Shown here one piece after another: positions 42,096-50,799 of a stretch of 59,769 bases of DNA (position 1 is its first letter; each line of letters starts with the position of its first letter). This DNA is from 40CM-4-69-5 sp036556905 (GTDB lineage Bacteria; Methylomirabilota; Methylomirabilia; Rokubacteriales; CSP1-6), in contig DATBIM010000010.1 of NCBI GenBank assembly GCA_036556905.1, positions 1 through 59,769 on the forward strand, given 5' to 3'. The position numbers and the translations under genes are program-made. The notes under the pieces were generated by a model that saw only the letters and a program-made list of their open reading frames with translations, was not told the DNA's origin and searched no databases.

Positions 42096-42472
42096 GTGGT
42101 GTCGGACGATACGGAATCGGGCGCCGCCCCGGTGTCGTCCGGAGCCGCCGGCTCCTCGGACTCCTCCATCGCCTCGTCGACGGCTTCCTCGAAGTCGTCG
42201 CCCAGATCCTCGCCCATCTCGCGCCCCATGCGCTTCATGAGTCGGGCCACGCTGGCGGGATCGTTCTCGTCGAGGTCGCCGAGGCTGGCGGAGTCGGCCA
42301 GGGCCTCCATCCGGGCCTCCTCGGACTTGGGGCTGGCGAAGCGTGACAGCAGGCGGGTCAGGGCCGAGCCGCCGCAGCGCGGGCAATGTGGTGCGGCGGC
42401 GCTACTGGGCCGGAGCACGAGGAGGCTGACGACCCGATGACAATCTCGACACTCGTACTCGTAGATCGGCAT
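42092..42472 (-). CDS. FmdB-type zinc ribbon protein
   Basis: A 126-residue protein. The N-terminus MPIYEYECRDC ... HCPRCGG is the FmdB regulatory zinc ribbon with four cysteines. The remainder is acidic and low-complexity (SEEPAAPDDTG), with helical MKRMGREMGEDLGDDF. The ATG at 42472 is chosen from the family; TAAGAT eight bases upstream may be a -10. A regulatory or metal-sensing role is only assumed for the family. Confidence 0.85.
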   Translation of the reverse strand: MPIYEYECRDCHRVVSLLVLRPSSAAAPHCPRCGGSALTRLLSRFASPKSEEARMEALADSASLGDLDENDPASVARLMKRMGREMGEDLGDDFEEAVDEAMEESEEPAAPDDTGAAPDSVSSDTT

Positions 42473-42498
42473 GCGGGCCAATCTTAGCACCGACGGGA

Positions 42499-42588
42499 AG
42501 TGTCTCGATGCCCGACACTCTGACTCGCCCGTGTCAACCGACGCACACTCGCGCGGGCCGCCAGCTTGTAGTGTCAGAGGTTTGACAC
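42499..42588. promoter_or_regulatory. Cluster of five GTGTC/GACAC half-sites upstream of the FmdB-type gene
   Basis: AGTGTC (42499) and GACACT (42514) form one inverted repeat with a nine-base spacer; GTGTCA (42571) and TGACAC (42583) form another with a six-base spacer; a further GTGTCA stands at 42531. Such clustering within 90 bases suggests cooperative binding by one regulator. Confidence 0.4.
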
Positions 42589-42600
42589 CGGGCACCCTTC

Positions 42601-42861
42601 TTGCTCAGCGAGTCGCTCGTGAGGCAACAGGCGCGATGGACGAAACCCGCGGACCCCGGTCAGGTCGAGGATGACGGTCTGGCGGTCGACCACCGCGAGC
42701 GACTCCTGATCGAGGCGGTCGTGACGCTGGCCCGCTCCCTGCGGGACGAGCGTGACCGGCTGGCGGGTCGCCTCCGCGAGGTCGAAACCGAGCTGCAGAC
42801 ACTCACGTCCCGGCTGGCGCCCGGGCCCCTCGATCCTTCCGAAGTACCGGCGGCGGACTAG
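42601..42861 (+). CDS. Small hypothetical coiled-coil protein
   Basis: An 86-residue frame from TTG (or 80 residues from GTG 42619). The middle (ERLLIEAVVTLARSLRDERD then RLAGRLREVETELQTLTSRL) has a heptad-like pattern suited to a coiled coil. I recognise no family. It is divergent from the FmdB-type gene, and no ribosome site is clear. It could be background in GC-rich DNA. Confidence 0.35.
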   Translation: MLSESLVRQQARWTKPADPGQVEDDGLAVDHRERLLIEAVVTLARSLRDERDRLAGRLREVETELQTLTSRLAPGPLDPSEVPAAD

Positions 42862-42966
42862 CCGACAGCCACGGGCGCCGCGCCCTCCCGCGGTGCCGGC
42901 TCAGGCGAAGCGGCAGGCGTGGCACGCGGCGGGGCCCTCCTGCCCCGTGCCTCGCCGCCGGAACTT

Positions 42967-43029
42967 GTAACGAGGTCCGCGAGCTCGGCTATCGCCGCGG
43001 GTGGGCTGCCCAAGACGCGTGTGGCGGCG
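42967..43029 (+). repeat. 63-bp repeat family I, copy E
   Basis: Ungapped alignment to copy C with TCCGCGAG, GGGTGG and GTGTGGCGGCG blocks conserved. It lies 11 bases past the stop codon of the TPP enzyme, as copy A lies just past the SDR stop. The stem is partly kept (CGAG/CTCG). Confidence 0.7.
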
Positions 43030-43040
43030 TTCGACCGGCC

Positions 43041-44693
43041 TCAGATGGCCATCGACACCTGGCCCGTTCGTCGATAGGCGGCGGGGTCGAGCGGCACGTT
43101 GATGCACCACACCTCGTTCGAGGCCAGCGCGCGCTCGAGCGCTGGCCCGATCTCGCGAGGATCGCGGATGAAGGCGCCCCGACCACCGAGGGCCTCCACC
43201 CACAGGTCGTAACGCGTGATGGGCAGCGAGGTCGCCACCGCCCGGGCCTCGCCGAAGAAGGAAAGCTGTGGGTTCCGAATCTGCCCCCAGCCGCCGTCGT
43301 TGCCCACGATGCAGGTGATGGGCAGTCCAAAACGCACCGCCGTCTCCATTTCCATCCCGTTCAGGCCGAAGGCGCCGTCACCGGCGATGAGGAGCACGCG
43401 CTGCCGGGGATGAAGCAACTTGGCGGCGATGGCGAACGGGGGGCCGACGCCCAGACACCCGAAGGGGCCGGGATCGAGCCACTGTCCGGGGCGCGCCAGC
43501 GTCACGACCTTCGCCGCGCAGCCGACGACGTCGCCGCCGTCACCGACGACGATCGTGTCCGGCGTCACCACGCGAGCGATCTCCGCCGCCCAGCGGTAGT
43601 GCGACACGGGGACCTCGGCGGAGGCGCACGACGCCGTGAGCTGCTCCCGGCTCTCCCGCTCCTTGGCGGCGACACGCCGGCGCCACTCCTCCCACCGTCC
43701 GGCCAGCGCCGGCGGAAGCACATCGGTGAGCTGCTCCAGGGCCCGGCCGATGTGCGCGGCCAGGCCGATCTCCAGCGGGCGATTGCGCCCCAGCTCGGCC
43801 GGGTCACAGTCGATCATCGCCACCATGGCGTGTTCGGCAAACGTGGGCGGCCGGCCGTAACCCAGGCGGAAGTCCAGGGGTGTGCCGAGGATGAGCGCGA
43901 AGTCGGCCTGGGTCAGCGCCCAGCCTCGCGCGTGAGCGAAGGCTCGGGGATGATCCGATGGCAGGCAGCCGCGGCCGGCCCCGTTCATGAAGACCGGCAC
44001 GCCCGCGGCTTCGGCGAACGCCGTCAGGCTCTTGGCCGCATCGTCCCACCACACGCCGCTGCCCGCGATCACCACCGGACGCTCCGCCCGTGAGAGCAGG
44101 TGCCCGAGACGAACGACCGTGTCGGGATCGGCCAGCGCCGGCGAGCGATGCACCGTGCCGGTGGGGATGGGGGCCAGACGATCTTCGACGCGATTCATGA
44201 GCATGTCCACGGGAATCTCGACGAAGACGGGACCGGGCCGTCCCGTGAGCGCCGTCCGGATCGCCGTCGTCAGTACCTCGGGAATCTGGCGCGTCTCGGC
44301 GACTGACCAGGCGCCCTTGGTCACCGGCCGCAGCAGGGCGACCTGCTCCATCTCCTGGAGCGCGCCCTGGCCCCGCAGCCCCAGGGGGGCCGCGCCCCCG
44401 ATGAGCAGCAACGGGCTTCGCGCCGCTTGCGCGTTGACCACACCGGTGACCGCGTCGGTCACGCCAGGCCCGGCCGTGACGACGGCCACGCCGATGTTGC
44501 GGGTCAGCCGCGCGTAGGCGTCGGCGGCGTGCGCCGCGGCTTGCTCGTGGCGGGTGTCGATGACGGCGATGCCCTCGCCGAGGCAGCCGTCATAGATGGG
44601 CAGCACGTGACCACCGCACAGCGTGAAGACGTGCCCGACCCCCGCCTGTTTGAGGACTCGCGCGACCAGCTCGCCGCCCGTCAGCTCAGCCAT
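43041..44693 (-). CDS. ThDP-dependent enzyme, acetolactate synthase/2-hydroxyacyl-CoA lyase family
   Basis: A 550-residue enzyme with the three-domain ThDP fold. Glu50 in DTRHEQAAAHAADAYAR activates the cofactor and GDGAFGLNGMEMET near the C-terminus with NDGGWG binds Mg-diphosphate. It could be acetolactate synthase-like, or closer to ILVBL/HACL proteins that cleave 2-hydroxyacyl chains; no regulatory subunit is nearby. Its neighbours (LLM oxidoreductase and aldolase-SDR fusion) favour a catabolic carboligase or lyase. Confidence 0.88.
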   Translation of the reverse strand: MAELTGGELVARVLKQAGVGHVFTLCGGHVLPIYDGCLGEGIAVIDTRHEQAAAHAADAYARLTRNIGVAVVTAGPGVTDAVTGVVNAQAARSPLLLIGGAAPLGLRGQGALQEMEQVALLRPVTKGAWSVAETRQIPEVLTTAIRTALTGRPGPVFVEIPVDMLMNRVEDRLAPIPTGTVHRSPALADPDTVVRLGHLLSRAERPVVIAGSGVWWDDAAKSLTAFAEAAGVPVFMNGAGRGCLPSDHPRAFAHARGWALTQADFALILGTPLDFRLGYGRPPTFAEHAMVAMIDCDPAELGRNRPLEIGLAAHIGRALEQLTDVLPPALAGRWEEWRRRVAAKERESREQLTASCASAEVPVSHYRWAAEIARVVTPDTIVVGDGGDVVGCAAKVVTLARPGQWLDPGPFGCLGVGPPFAIAAKLLHPRQRVLLIAGDGAFGLNGMEMETAVRFGLPITCIVGNDGGWGQIRNPQLSFFGEARAVATSLPITRYDLWVEALGGRGAFIRDPREIGPALERALASNEVWCINVPLDPAAYRRTGQVSMAI

Positions 44694-44702
44694 GGGCCGT
44701 CG

Positions 44703-45623
44703 TCAGCGTGGGCGGAAACGGGGCAGGATCTCGGCGGCGATCGTCTCCAGCTGCTCTCGCTCCTGGGCCGGCTCGCAGATCGGATTCAGGATGAAATAGC
44801 TGCAGCCGGCGGTCCGGAAGGCCTCCAGACGCTCGGCACACTGCTCGGGCGTGCCGATGACACCGTAGCGGTCGGCGAGCGGCCCGAAATCCTGCGCGTA
44901 ACGCTGGCTCAGGCGGGCCACCCACGCCGCCCGCGTCCGCTCATAGTCGCGTCCCACCGTGATGAACGTGAGGTGAGCGGTGGCGAAGCTCTCGAGGGCG
45001 CGACCTCGGGCGGCCGCCGCCGCCCGGATCTTGTCGAGGCTCTGTCGATAGCGCTCCGGGGTCACCACGTAGGAGACCCAGCCGTCGCCCTGGCGGCCGG
45101 CCCGCGCCAACGCGGCGTCCGAGCGCCCGCCGACCCAGATCGGCGGCCCCCCCTTCTGCAGGGGCTTGGGGTCGATGGACACCGCCTCGAACTGGGTGAA
45201 GCGCCCCTTGAAGGTCGCCGGCGTGTCGCGCCAGAGCGCGCGCACGACGTCGATGGCCTCACTCACCCGCGCCCCCCGCTCCCGGTGGGGCACGCCGCAG
45301 GCCTCGAACTCCTTGGGGTTCTCGCCCCCCACCCCCACGCCGAAGATCAGCCGGCCCCCGGAGAGCACATCCAGGGTGGCCGTGACCTTGGCCGCCACCG
45401 CCGGCGGGCGCAGGGCCAGCAAGTACACGGCGCTGCCCAGTCGCATCCGCTGCGTGATCGCCGCGTACGACGCCAGCAGGGTCAGCGACTCGTAGAGAGG
45501 AAGATTGAAGGATACGTGGTCGCCGCACCAGACGGAATCGAACCCCAGCGTCTCCACGCGCCGGACCAGGTCGAACTGCTCGGGGGGCGGATGCAGCGAC
45601 AGGAACGCGCCGAAGGACGTCAC
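44703..45623 (-). CDS. LLM class flavin-dependent oxidoreductase
   Basis: A 306-residue luciferase-like TIM barrel, the class that uses FMN or F420. Landmarks are the SVWCGDHV strand-loop, AAKVTATLDVLSGGRLIFGVG and WVGGRSDAALARAGRQGDGW. The GTG start overlaps the preceding gene (GTGA), and ten bases separate it from the TPP enzyme, so the three genes form one unit. The substrate and cofactor are unresolved. Confidence 0.9.
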   Translation of the reverse strand: MTSFGAFLSLHPPPEQFDLVRRVETLGFDSVWCGDHVSFNLPLYESLTLLASYAAITQRMRLGSAVYLLALRPPAVAAKVTATLDVLSGGRLIFGVGVGGENPKEFEACGVPHRERGARVSEAIDVVRALWRDTPATFKGRFTQFEAVSIDPKPLQKGGPPIWVGGRSDAALARAGRQGDGWVSYVVTPERYRQSLDKIRAAAAARGRALESFATAHLTFITVGRDYERTRAAWVARLSQRYAQDFGPLADRYGVIGTPEQCAERLEAFRTAGCSYFILNPICEPAQEREQLETIAAEILPRFRPR

Positions 45624-47677
45624 CGCGGAAAGGCCTCGCGCAGGCCTCCATCCACGGTGAGCGTGCAGCCCGTGGTCTTGGCCGAGCGTTCGGAAGCCAG
45701 GAACAGCACCGCTTCGGCCACGTCTTCGGGCAGGACTCTCACGCCGAGCAGGTTACGCTTGCGGTAGAAGTCCTCGAGCGCTTCGACGGCGATCCCCTGG
45801 GCGGCGGCCCGCTGACGTCGCACCTCCTCGGACCACAGCTTCGAGTCTTGAAAGATCGCGTCGGGGTTCACGATATTAGAGCGGATGCCGTGGGGCGCTC
45901 CTTCCAGGGCCAGGACCTTGGCCAGCTGGGCCTCGGCGGCCTTGGCCGCCGAGTAGGCGGCGAAATCCTTGCCCGGGGCCATGACGTTCTTGGTGGCCAC
46001 GAACACCAGCGCGCCCCCCAGGCCCTGCCGGATCAGCACCCGCATCGCTTCGCGAGCCACCAGGAAGTGGCCGGTCGAGTTCACGGCGAACGAGCGCTCC
46101 CAGTCGGCGCGCACCATCTCGGCCACCGCCGCCGAGTGAGCGATGCCGGCGTTGGAGACCAGGATGTCGAGCCCGCCGTAGGCCAGCACGGCCGCCTCGA
46201 ACGCCCCTTGCACCGAGGCCTCGTCGGTGACGTCCATCCGGAGCCCCAGGGCTCGTCCCGCTCCCACCGCGCGCACGATCTCCTCGGCCGTGGCCCCGGC
46301 GCCGGCCTCGTCGACGTCGCCGACGATCACGTGCGCGCCCTCGGCGGCCAGGCGTCGCGCGACGGCTCGACCGATCCCGGAGGCCCCCCCGGTCACCAGG
46401 GCGATCCGACGCGCCAGCTCCTTCTCCGGCGGCGCCAGGGTGAGCTTGTAGAGCTCCAGCGGCCAGTACTCGACCGCGAAGGCGTCCTGGCTGGAGAGCG
46501 ACACGTAGCGTCCGAACGCGGTGGCGTTGCCGATCACGTCGATCGTGTGGTGGTACATGTCGCTCACGATCCCGGCGGCCCGACGATCGCGACCTGCCGT
46601 GAACATGCCGAGCCCCGGGACCAGGACGATGCGGGGCAGCGGATCCCCGAGCTCGGCGCCCTCGAAGCGGTGGGCCTCGAAGTACCGGGTGTACTCGCGC
46701 TCGAACTCGGCGAGGCTCTGCTCGATCGCGGCGGCGAGTCGGGCCGGATCGGCGGCGGTGTCCACGTTCACGAAGCAGGGCAGGCGCTTGGTATAGATCG
46801 TGTGGTCCGGCGTGGCGGGTCCGACCTGGGAGACCGCCGGCGCGTCCGCCGACGCGACGAAGTCCACCACCGGCGCCGCGTCGTCAAAGGTGACGATCTG
46901 GCGGCGGCCGCGGCTCAGCAGCCCGCGGAGCCGCGGCGCGACGGCCAGGGCCACGGCCCGGCGTCGGGCGGGCTCCAGCGCCGGCACCCGGGGGCCACCG
47001 AAGGGCCGGCGCCCGCGTCGCTCGGCGATGGCTTCCTCGGCGCGGGTGATCAGCTCAATGGTGGCCTCGTAGGCCTCGCGAACGGTCGCGCCCCAGGTGA
47101 TCGTGCCGTGCTTCTCGAGGAGCAGCGCTCCCGCCTCAGGGTGCTGGACTACCGCATCGGCCACCTCGCGGGAGATCCGAAAGCCCGGACGGCGGTAGGC
47201 CAGCGTGATCACATCCTTGCCGAACACGCCCTCCACCACTTCGCGACTGCGATCGTTGTTGGTCAGGGCGACGATGGCGTCGGCGTGGGTGTGCAGGACG
47301 GCGTGGGCCCCCAGGAAACCGTGCAGCAGGGTTTCGATGGACGGGCGCGGCCCGGCCGGCTCCTGCAGGGCCCGGGCGAGATAGTCGACCATCTCCTGGT
47401 CGCCCATCTCCTGACGCTCGAGCAGGGCGCGAATGTCGTCCATGCGCACGCCGGGAAAGTCCTTGCGCTGGATGGACTTGAGGTCCGAGCCGCTACCCTT
47501 GACCCGGAGGACCTCGACCGGGCGACCCCGGTGATCGCGCTCGGCGACCTTGATGGACGTGTTCCCGCCACCCCAGACGACCAGCGAGGTCTCGGCGCCG
47601 ATCAGGCGGGAGGCGTACACGAGGAGATCGAGCTCGGTGAGCGGCGCCGCGTCGGCGTCGTTCCAGCGGGAGCGCAT
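45620..47677 (-). CDS. Class II aldolase-SDR fusion (RhaEW-like bifunctional enzyme)
   Basis: A 685-residue fusion. Residues 1 to about 420 form a class II aldolase (His129 and His131 in HTHADA and His190 in LEKHGTITWG as zinc ligands; GGGNTSIK as phosphate loop). Residues from about 425 form an SDR with TGGASGIGR, SNAG and YSAAK. The same fusion is annotated as rhamnulose-1-phosphate aldolase/lactaldehyde dehydrogenase in sugar operons. No rhamnose kinase or isomerase lies here, so another sugar phosphate may be used. TATCGT nine bases upstream of the ATG could be a -10. Confidence 0.9.
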   Translation of the reverse strand: MRSRWNDADAAPLTELDLLVYASRLIGAETSLVVWGGGNTSIKVAERDHRGRPVEVLRVKGSGSDLKSIQRKDFPGVRMDDIRALLERQEMGDQEMVDYLARALQEPAGPRPSIETLLHGFLGAHAVLHTHADAIVALTNNDRSREVVEGVFGKDVITLAYRRPGFRISREVADAVVQHPEAGALLLEKHGTITWGATVREAYEATIELITRAEEAIAERRGRRPFGGPRVPALEPARRRAVALAVAPRLRGLLSRGRRQIVTFDDAAPVVDFVASADAPAVSQVGPATPDHTIYTKRLPCFVNVDTAADPARLAAAIEQSLAEFEREYTRYFEAHRFEGAELGDPLPRIVLVPGLGMFTAGRDRRAAGIVSDMYHHTIDVIGNATAFGRYVSLSSQDAFAVEYWPLELYKLTLAPPEKELARRIALVTGGASGIGRAVARRLAAEGAHVIVGDVDEAGAGATAEEIVRAVGAGRALGLRMDVTDEASVQGAFEAAVLAYGGLDILVSNAGIAHSAAVAEMVRADWERSFAVNSTGHFLVAREAMRVLIRQGLGGALVFVATKNVMAPGKDFAAYSAAKAAEAQLAKVLALEGAPHGIRSNIVNPDAIFQDSKLWSEEVRRQRAAAQGIAVEALEDFYRKRNLLGVRVLPEDVAEAVLFLASERSAKTTGCTLTVDGGLREAFPR

Positions 47678-47724
47678 CCCGGCCTCACGATACCACGAAG
47701 GCGCGACGGCGCGGCGCAGTCCTG

Positions 47725-48621
47725 ATGTATAACTCTCGGGTGATCTCCGACCCGACCTACGGCGCGCTGTGCGCGCTCGGCGCCGCCCTGGCCTGGTCAG
47801 TCACCAGTCTGCTGGCGCGCACGCTCATGGTCCATTACGGCTCGGTCATGATCAACGCCGTGCGCTCGGGCATCGCCGGCCTCCTGCTGGTGATCCTGGT
47901 CGCCGCGACCGACGGGCCGTCCACTCTGATCGCGATGTCCGGCCTCACGTTCGTGCTTCTGGCCATCTCGATCGTGGCCGCCATCGCGGTGGGCGACACC
48001 GTGTTCTTCGAGAGCACCCGGGCCATCGGGCTGGGACGCGCGATGACCATCGCCACGACCTACCCGGTGGGCGCCGCCCTGCTCGCCGCCGCCCTGTTCG
48101 ATGAGCCGCTCACGGTCCGAATCGTGGTGGGCACGCTCCTGACCCTGGGCGGGGTCGCCCTCATCGTGTCCGGCCGCTCGGAGGCGGCGCCGGCCGAGCG
48201 GCTGTGGTTCGGCGTCTGGACGGCCGCGGTCGCGTCGGCGGCGTGGGCGGTGTCCACGGTCATGATGAAGCCGCCCCTGCACGAGATCGAGCCGCTCACG
48301 GCGCAGGCGGTGCGCCTGCCGCTGGCCTCGGCGCTGCTCTGGCTCACCCCGTGGACCCGCGGCGCGGGGGCGGCGCTGCACGAGGCCGGCCCCGGGCCAC
48401 TGGTGCGGATGCTGGTGCTGAGCGTCGTCACCGCGGGCAGCTCCGTCCTGTTCGTCACCAGCCTCAAGTACGCCGGGGTAACCGTGGGCGCGGTGCTGTC
48501 GTCGACGGCGCCGCTCTTCGCGGTGCCGCTGGGCGTGATCTTCCTGGGCGAGCGGATGTCGGTCTTCACGGTGGGCGGGGCGCTGCTCGCGGTGGCCGGC
48601 ATCGTCGTGCTACAGCTCTGA
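47725..48621 (+). CDS. EamA/DMT family transporter
   Basis: A 298-residue membrane protein with about ten helices in two EamA repeats. The second repeat ends in APLFAVPLGVIFLGERMS, a family hallmark. Export of an amino acid or metabolite is typical but not shown. The ATG at 47725 is given, but TATAAC overlaps it and ends six bases before an in-frame GTG at 47740; a leaderless start there would give 293 residues. Confidence 0.88.
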   Translation: MYNSRVISDPTYGALCALGAALAWSVTSLLARTLMVHYGSVMINAVRSGIAGLLLVILVAATDGPSTLIAMSGLTFVLLAISIVAAIAVGDTVFFESTRAIGLGRAMTIATTYPVGAALLAAALFDEPLTVRIVVGTLLTLGGVALIVSGRSEAAPAERLWFGVWTAAVASAAWAVSTVMMKPPLHEIEPLTAQAVRLPLASALLWLTPWTRGAGAALHEAGPGPLVRMLVLSVVTAGSSVLFVTSLKYAGVTVGAVLSSTAPLFAVPLGVIFLGERMSVFTVGGALLAVAGIVVLQL

Positions 48622-48680
48622 CCGGTCTTGGTTCGGCTGGGCCTTGGCCCGCTGGCGCTGACCCGCTGCCGGAGGCAAGC

Positions 48681-49475
48681 ATGGGATTCGTCGAGACCGA
48701 GCGTCGTGGACAGGTGATGATCGTTCGCATGAACCGGCCTGAGCGCCTCAACGCGCTCGGCCAGGAAGTACGCGCCGGCCTGGCCGCGGCGTGGCGCGAG
48801 TTCCGCGACGCTGACGCGCTGGAGGTCGCGGTGTTTACGGGGGCGGGCCGGGCCTTCTGTGCCGGAGAGGACATGAAGGAGTCGGTGGAGCGCGGCACGG
48901 CGGGGAGCGGGCGCTACGTCAGCGACGACCCGTTCATGGACGGTACGCTGCAGAAGCCGGTTATCGGCGCCATCAACGGGTTCGCCATGGGTGGTGGCTT
49001 TCAACTCGTCGAGCGCACCGACCTGCGCGTCGCCGTGCCGGGCGCCGTTTTCGAGATCTCGGAGGCCAAGCGCTGGCTGCTCGGCGGCTATAGCCACGGC
49101 TTTCTCGCCGGACTACCCCATCCGATCGCGACCGAGATGGCCCTCGGTTTCCGGTTTACCGCCGAGCGCCTGTATCAGGTGGGCTTCCTCAACCGTCTGG
49201 TGGCGCCCGACGAGCTCCTGCCAACGGCGTTCGAGATGGCCGAGCACATGCTCACGCTGCCCCCGGCGGCGCGCGTGAACACCGTGTACATGATGCGGCA
49301 CATGCGACCTCAGGTCGCGCCGGCGCTGGAACGCCTGGCCGCCCGTCTTCATGAGCACGGCGACAAGGGAGACCTGATGGAATCACGGCGCGCGTTCGCC
49401 GAGAAGCGCAAGCCGAACTTCAAGGGCTGGAACAACCCCGCTGACCGCCACCGGCTGCCCAGGCTGGAGGATTGA
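48681..49475 (+). CDS. Enoyl-CoA hydratase/isomerase family protein
   Basis: A 264-residue crotonase-fold protein. The oxyanion-hole segments are AFCAGEDMKE and INGFAMGGGFQLVERTDLRV, and the family's second acidic region reads FEISEAKRWL. The ATG at 48681 follows a GGAGG site. The precise reaction (hydratase, isomerase or hydrolase) cannot be fixed; the unusual AKRWLLGG in place of the normal G-x-x-P loop points to a side branch. Confidence 0.88.
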   Translation: MGFVETERRGQVMIVRMNRPERLNALGQEVRAGLAAAWREFRDADALEVAVFTGAGRAFCAGEDMKESVERGTAGSGRYVSDDPFMDGTLQKPVIGAINGFAMGGGFQLVERTDLRVAVPGAVFEISEAKRWLLGGYSHGFLAGLPHPIATEMALGFRFTAERLYQVGFLNRLVAPDELLPTAFEMAEHMLTLPPAARVNTVYMMRHMRPQVAPALERLAARLHEHGDKGDLMESRRAFAEKRKPNFKGWNNPADRHRLPRLED

Positions 49476-49481
49476 CCGGGA

Positions 49482-49509
49482 CCGCCGCGGCCTCACCGCC
49501 CCGCGGCGG
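49482..49509. terminator. Hairpin between convergent hydratase and NHL genes
   Basis: CCGCCGCGG and CCGCGGCGG form a perfect 9-bp stem around a ten-base loop. It overlaps the last codons of the NHL gene and lies seven bases past the hydratase stop. There is no T-tract. Confidence 0.4.
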
Positions 49510-50596
49510 CCTTGAACACGAACTTCTGCGCCCGCTTGCCGGTATCGACCTCGGTCGTGTAGAGATTGCCCTTCGAGTCGACGGCGAGGTTGTGGATCCA
49601 GTGGAACTGGCCCGCCCCCCGACCGCTGCGCCCGAGCGTGCCAAGGATCCGGCCGCTGTCGCGCAGCAGCGTCCAGACGTGGTTGTTCTCGCCGTCGGCG
49701 TTGTAGAGGAACGTCTGCGCCTGGTCGGGCGAGAGGTCGACGTCCCAGGTGGAGCCGTTGCCGCGTGTAGCGGGCGCCACGACGAACTCCTTCACATAGG
49801 TGCCGTCTTTGCGGAAGACCTGGATTCGGTTGTTCTTCCGGTCGCAGACGTAGAGGAGGCCGTCGCGGGCCAGGCGGATGCAATGCACGGGGTTGCCGAA
49901 CCCCTTGACGCTCGGATCGCCGGGGGGACGGCCGTTGGCGCCCCAGTGACGCCGGTAAGCGCCGGTCTGGGCGTCGAAGACGATCACGCGATGGTTGCCG
50001 TAGCCGTCCGCGACGAACAGCTCGTCGGTCTGCGGGTCCACGACCATGGTGGCGGGACGATTCAGGTGCCTGGTGTCGGCGTCGTCACCGATGACGCCGG
50101 GCGCGCCGATCGCCATGAGGAAGCGGCCGTGGCGCGTGAATTTGAGGAGCTGGCCGTCCTTCGGGCCGTTGCCGGCGACCCAGACGTGCTCGCGGTGATC
50201 GACGAAGATGCCGTGCTCGTTGGCCGGCCAGGTGTAGCCGGCTGCCGGGCCGCCCCACGCCTGGACCAGGGTGCCCTCGCCGTCGAACTCCAACACCGGC
50301 GGCGCCGGCGCGCAGCACAGCGAGCGCGGCGGAGTGAGCGTCGCTCCGCGCTCGTCCTCGGTGAGCGACTTCGGCCGCTGGAGCACCCACACGTGGTCGC
50401 GGCGGTCGACGGCCACGCCCGACGCCTGGCCCATCAGCCAGTTGTTCGGCAGCGGCTTGGGCCAGAACGGGTCGACCTCGAGCTTCGGGGCTCGTGGAGA
50501 ATCTTGCGCCCGGACCACGCTGACGGCGCTGGCCAGGCCCGCGACGATCAACGCGAGGCTCATCACGACGTTCATCACCCGCGCCCATCGGCTCAT
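49493..50596 (-). CDS. Secreted NHL-repeat beta-propeller protein
   Basis: A 367-residue protein with a signal peptide (MSLALIVAGLASAVSVVRA at about 12-30) and six or so NHL blades, for example GVAVDRRDHVWVLQR, GIFVDHREHVWVAGN, CIRLARDGLLYVCDR and NLAVDSKGNLYTTE. Relatives are often annotated as peptidyl-alpha-hydroxyglycine lyase-like. No catalytic claim is possible. It is divergent from the SUMF1 gene. Confidence 0.85.
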   Translation of the reverse strand: MSRWARVMNVVMSLALIVAGLASAVSVVRAQDSPRAPKLEVDPFWPKPLPNNWLMGQASGVAVDRRDHVWVLQRPKSLTEDERGATLTPPRSLCCAPAPPVLEFDGEGTLVQAWGGPAAGYTWPANEHGIFVDHREHVWVAGNGPKDGQLLKFTRHGRFLMAIGAPGVIGDDADTRHLNRPATMVVDPQTDELFVADGYGNHRVIVFDAQTGAYRRHWGANGRPPGDPSVKGFGNPVHCIRLARDGLLYVCDRKNNRIQVFRKDGTYVKEFVVAPATRGNGSTWDVDLSPDQAQTFLYNADGENNHVWTLLRDSGRILGTLGRSGRGAGQFHWIHNLAVDSKGNLYTTEVDTGKRAQKFVFKAAAGR

Positions 50597-50616
50597 GTCT
50601 TCCGCTCTTCGAGGGC

Positions 50617-50646
50617 CTGGTACAACGCGGACGAAGCGGCTGTCAA
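50617..50646 (-). promoter_or_regulatory. Candidate promoter of the NHL gene
   Basis: On the minus strand TTGACA (50641-50646) and TACCAG (50617-50622) are 18 bases apart, about 20 bases before the ATG. Confidence 0.45.
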
Positions 50647-50763
50647 GCGAGGAGTTGGGGAAGTTGGCGGTCGATCACCGGTCGAGATCGACACAGGCAT
50701 AGGGGTCGCCACAGCACGGGAGCCGGGGTCCGGCAGCGGGCCGGGACGATTATCAAGCCCGTG

Positions 50764-50793
50764 TTGACACGCCCGACGCTGGACCACTAAGGT
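50764..50793 (+). promoter_or_regulatory. Promoter of the SUMF1 gene (leaderless)
   Basis: A perfect TTGACA (50764-50769) and TAAGGT (50788-50793) are 18 bases apart. The GTG start codon begins only six bases after the -10, at the expected transcription start, and no ribosome binding site fits between. Confidence 0.6.
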
Positions 50794-50799
50794 CTCGCC

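Noticed and set aside
42967..43029. Intrinsic terminator of the TPP enzyme
   Set aside because: The imperfect stem has no T-tract on the minus strand, and the segment matches repeat family I better.
42901..43203. Minus-strand frame containing CHAC near 42910
   Set aside because: Overlaps the 3' part of the TPP enzyme and repeat copy E; the cysteines alone are not enough to claim a gene.
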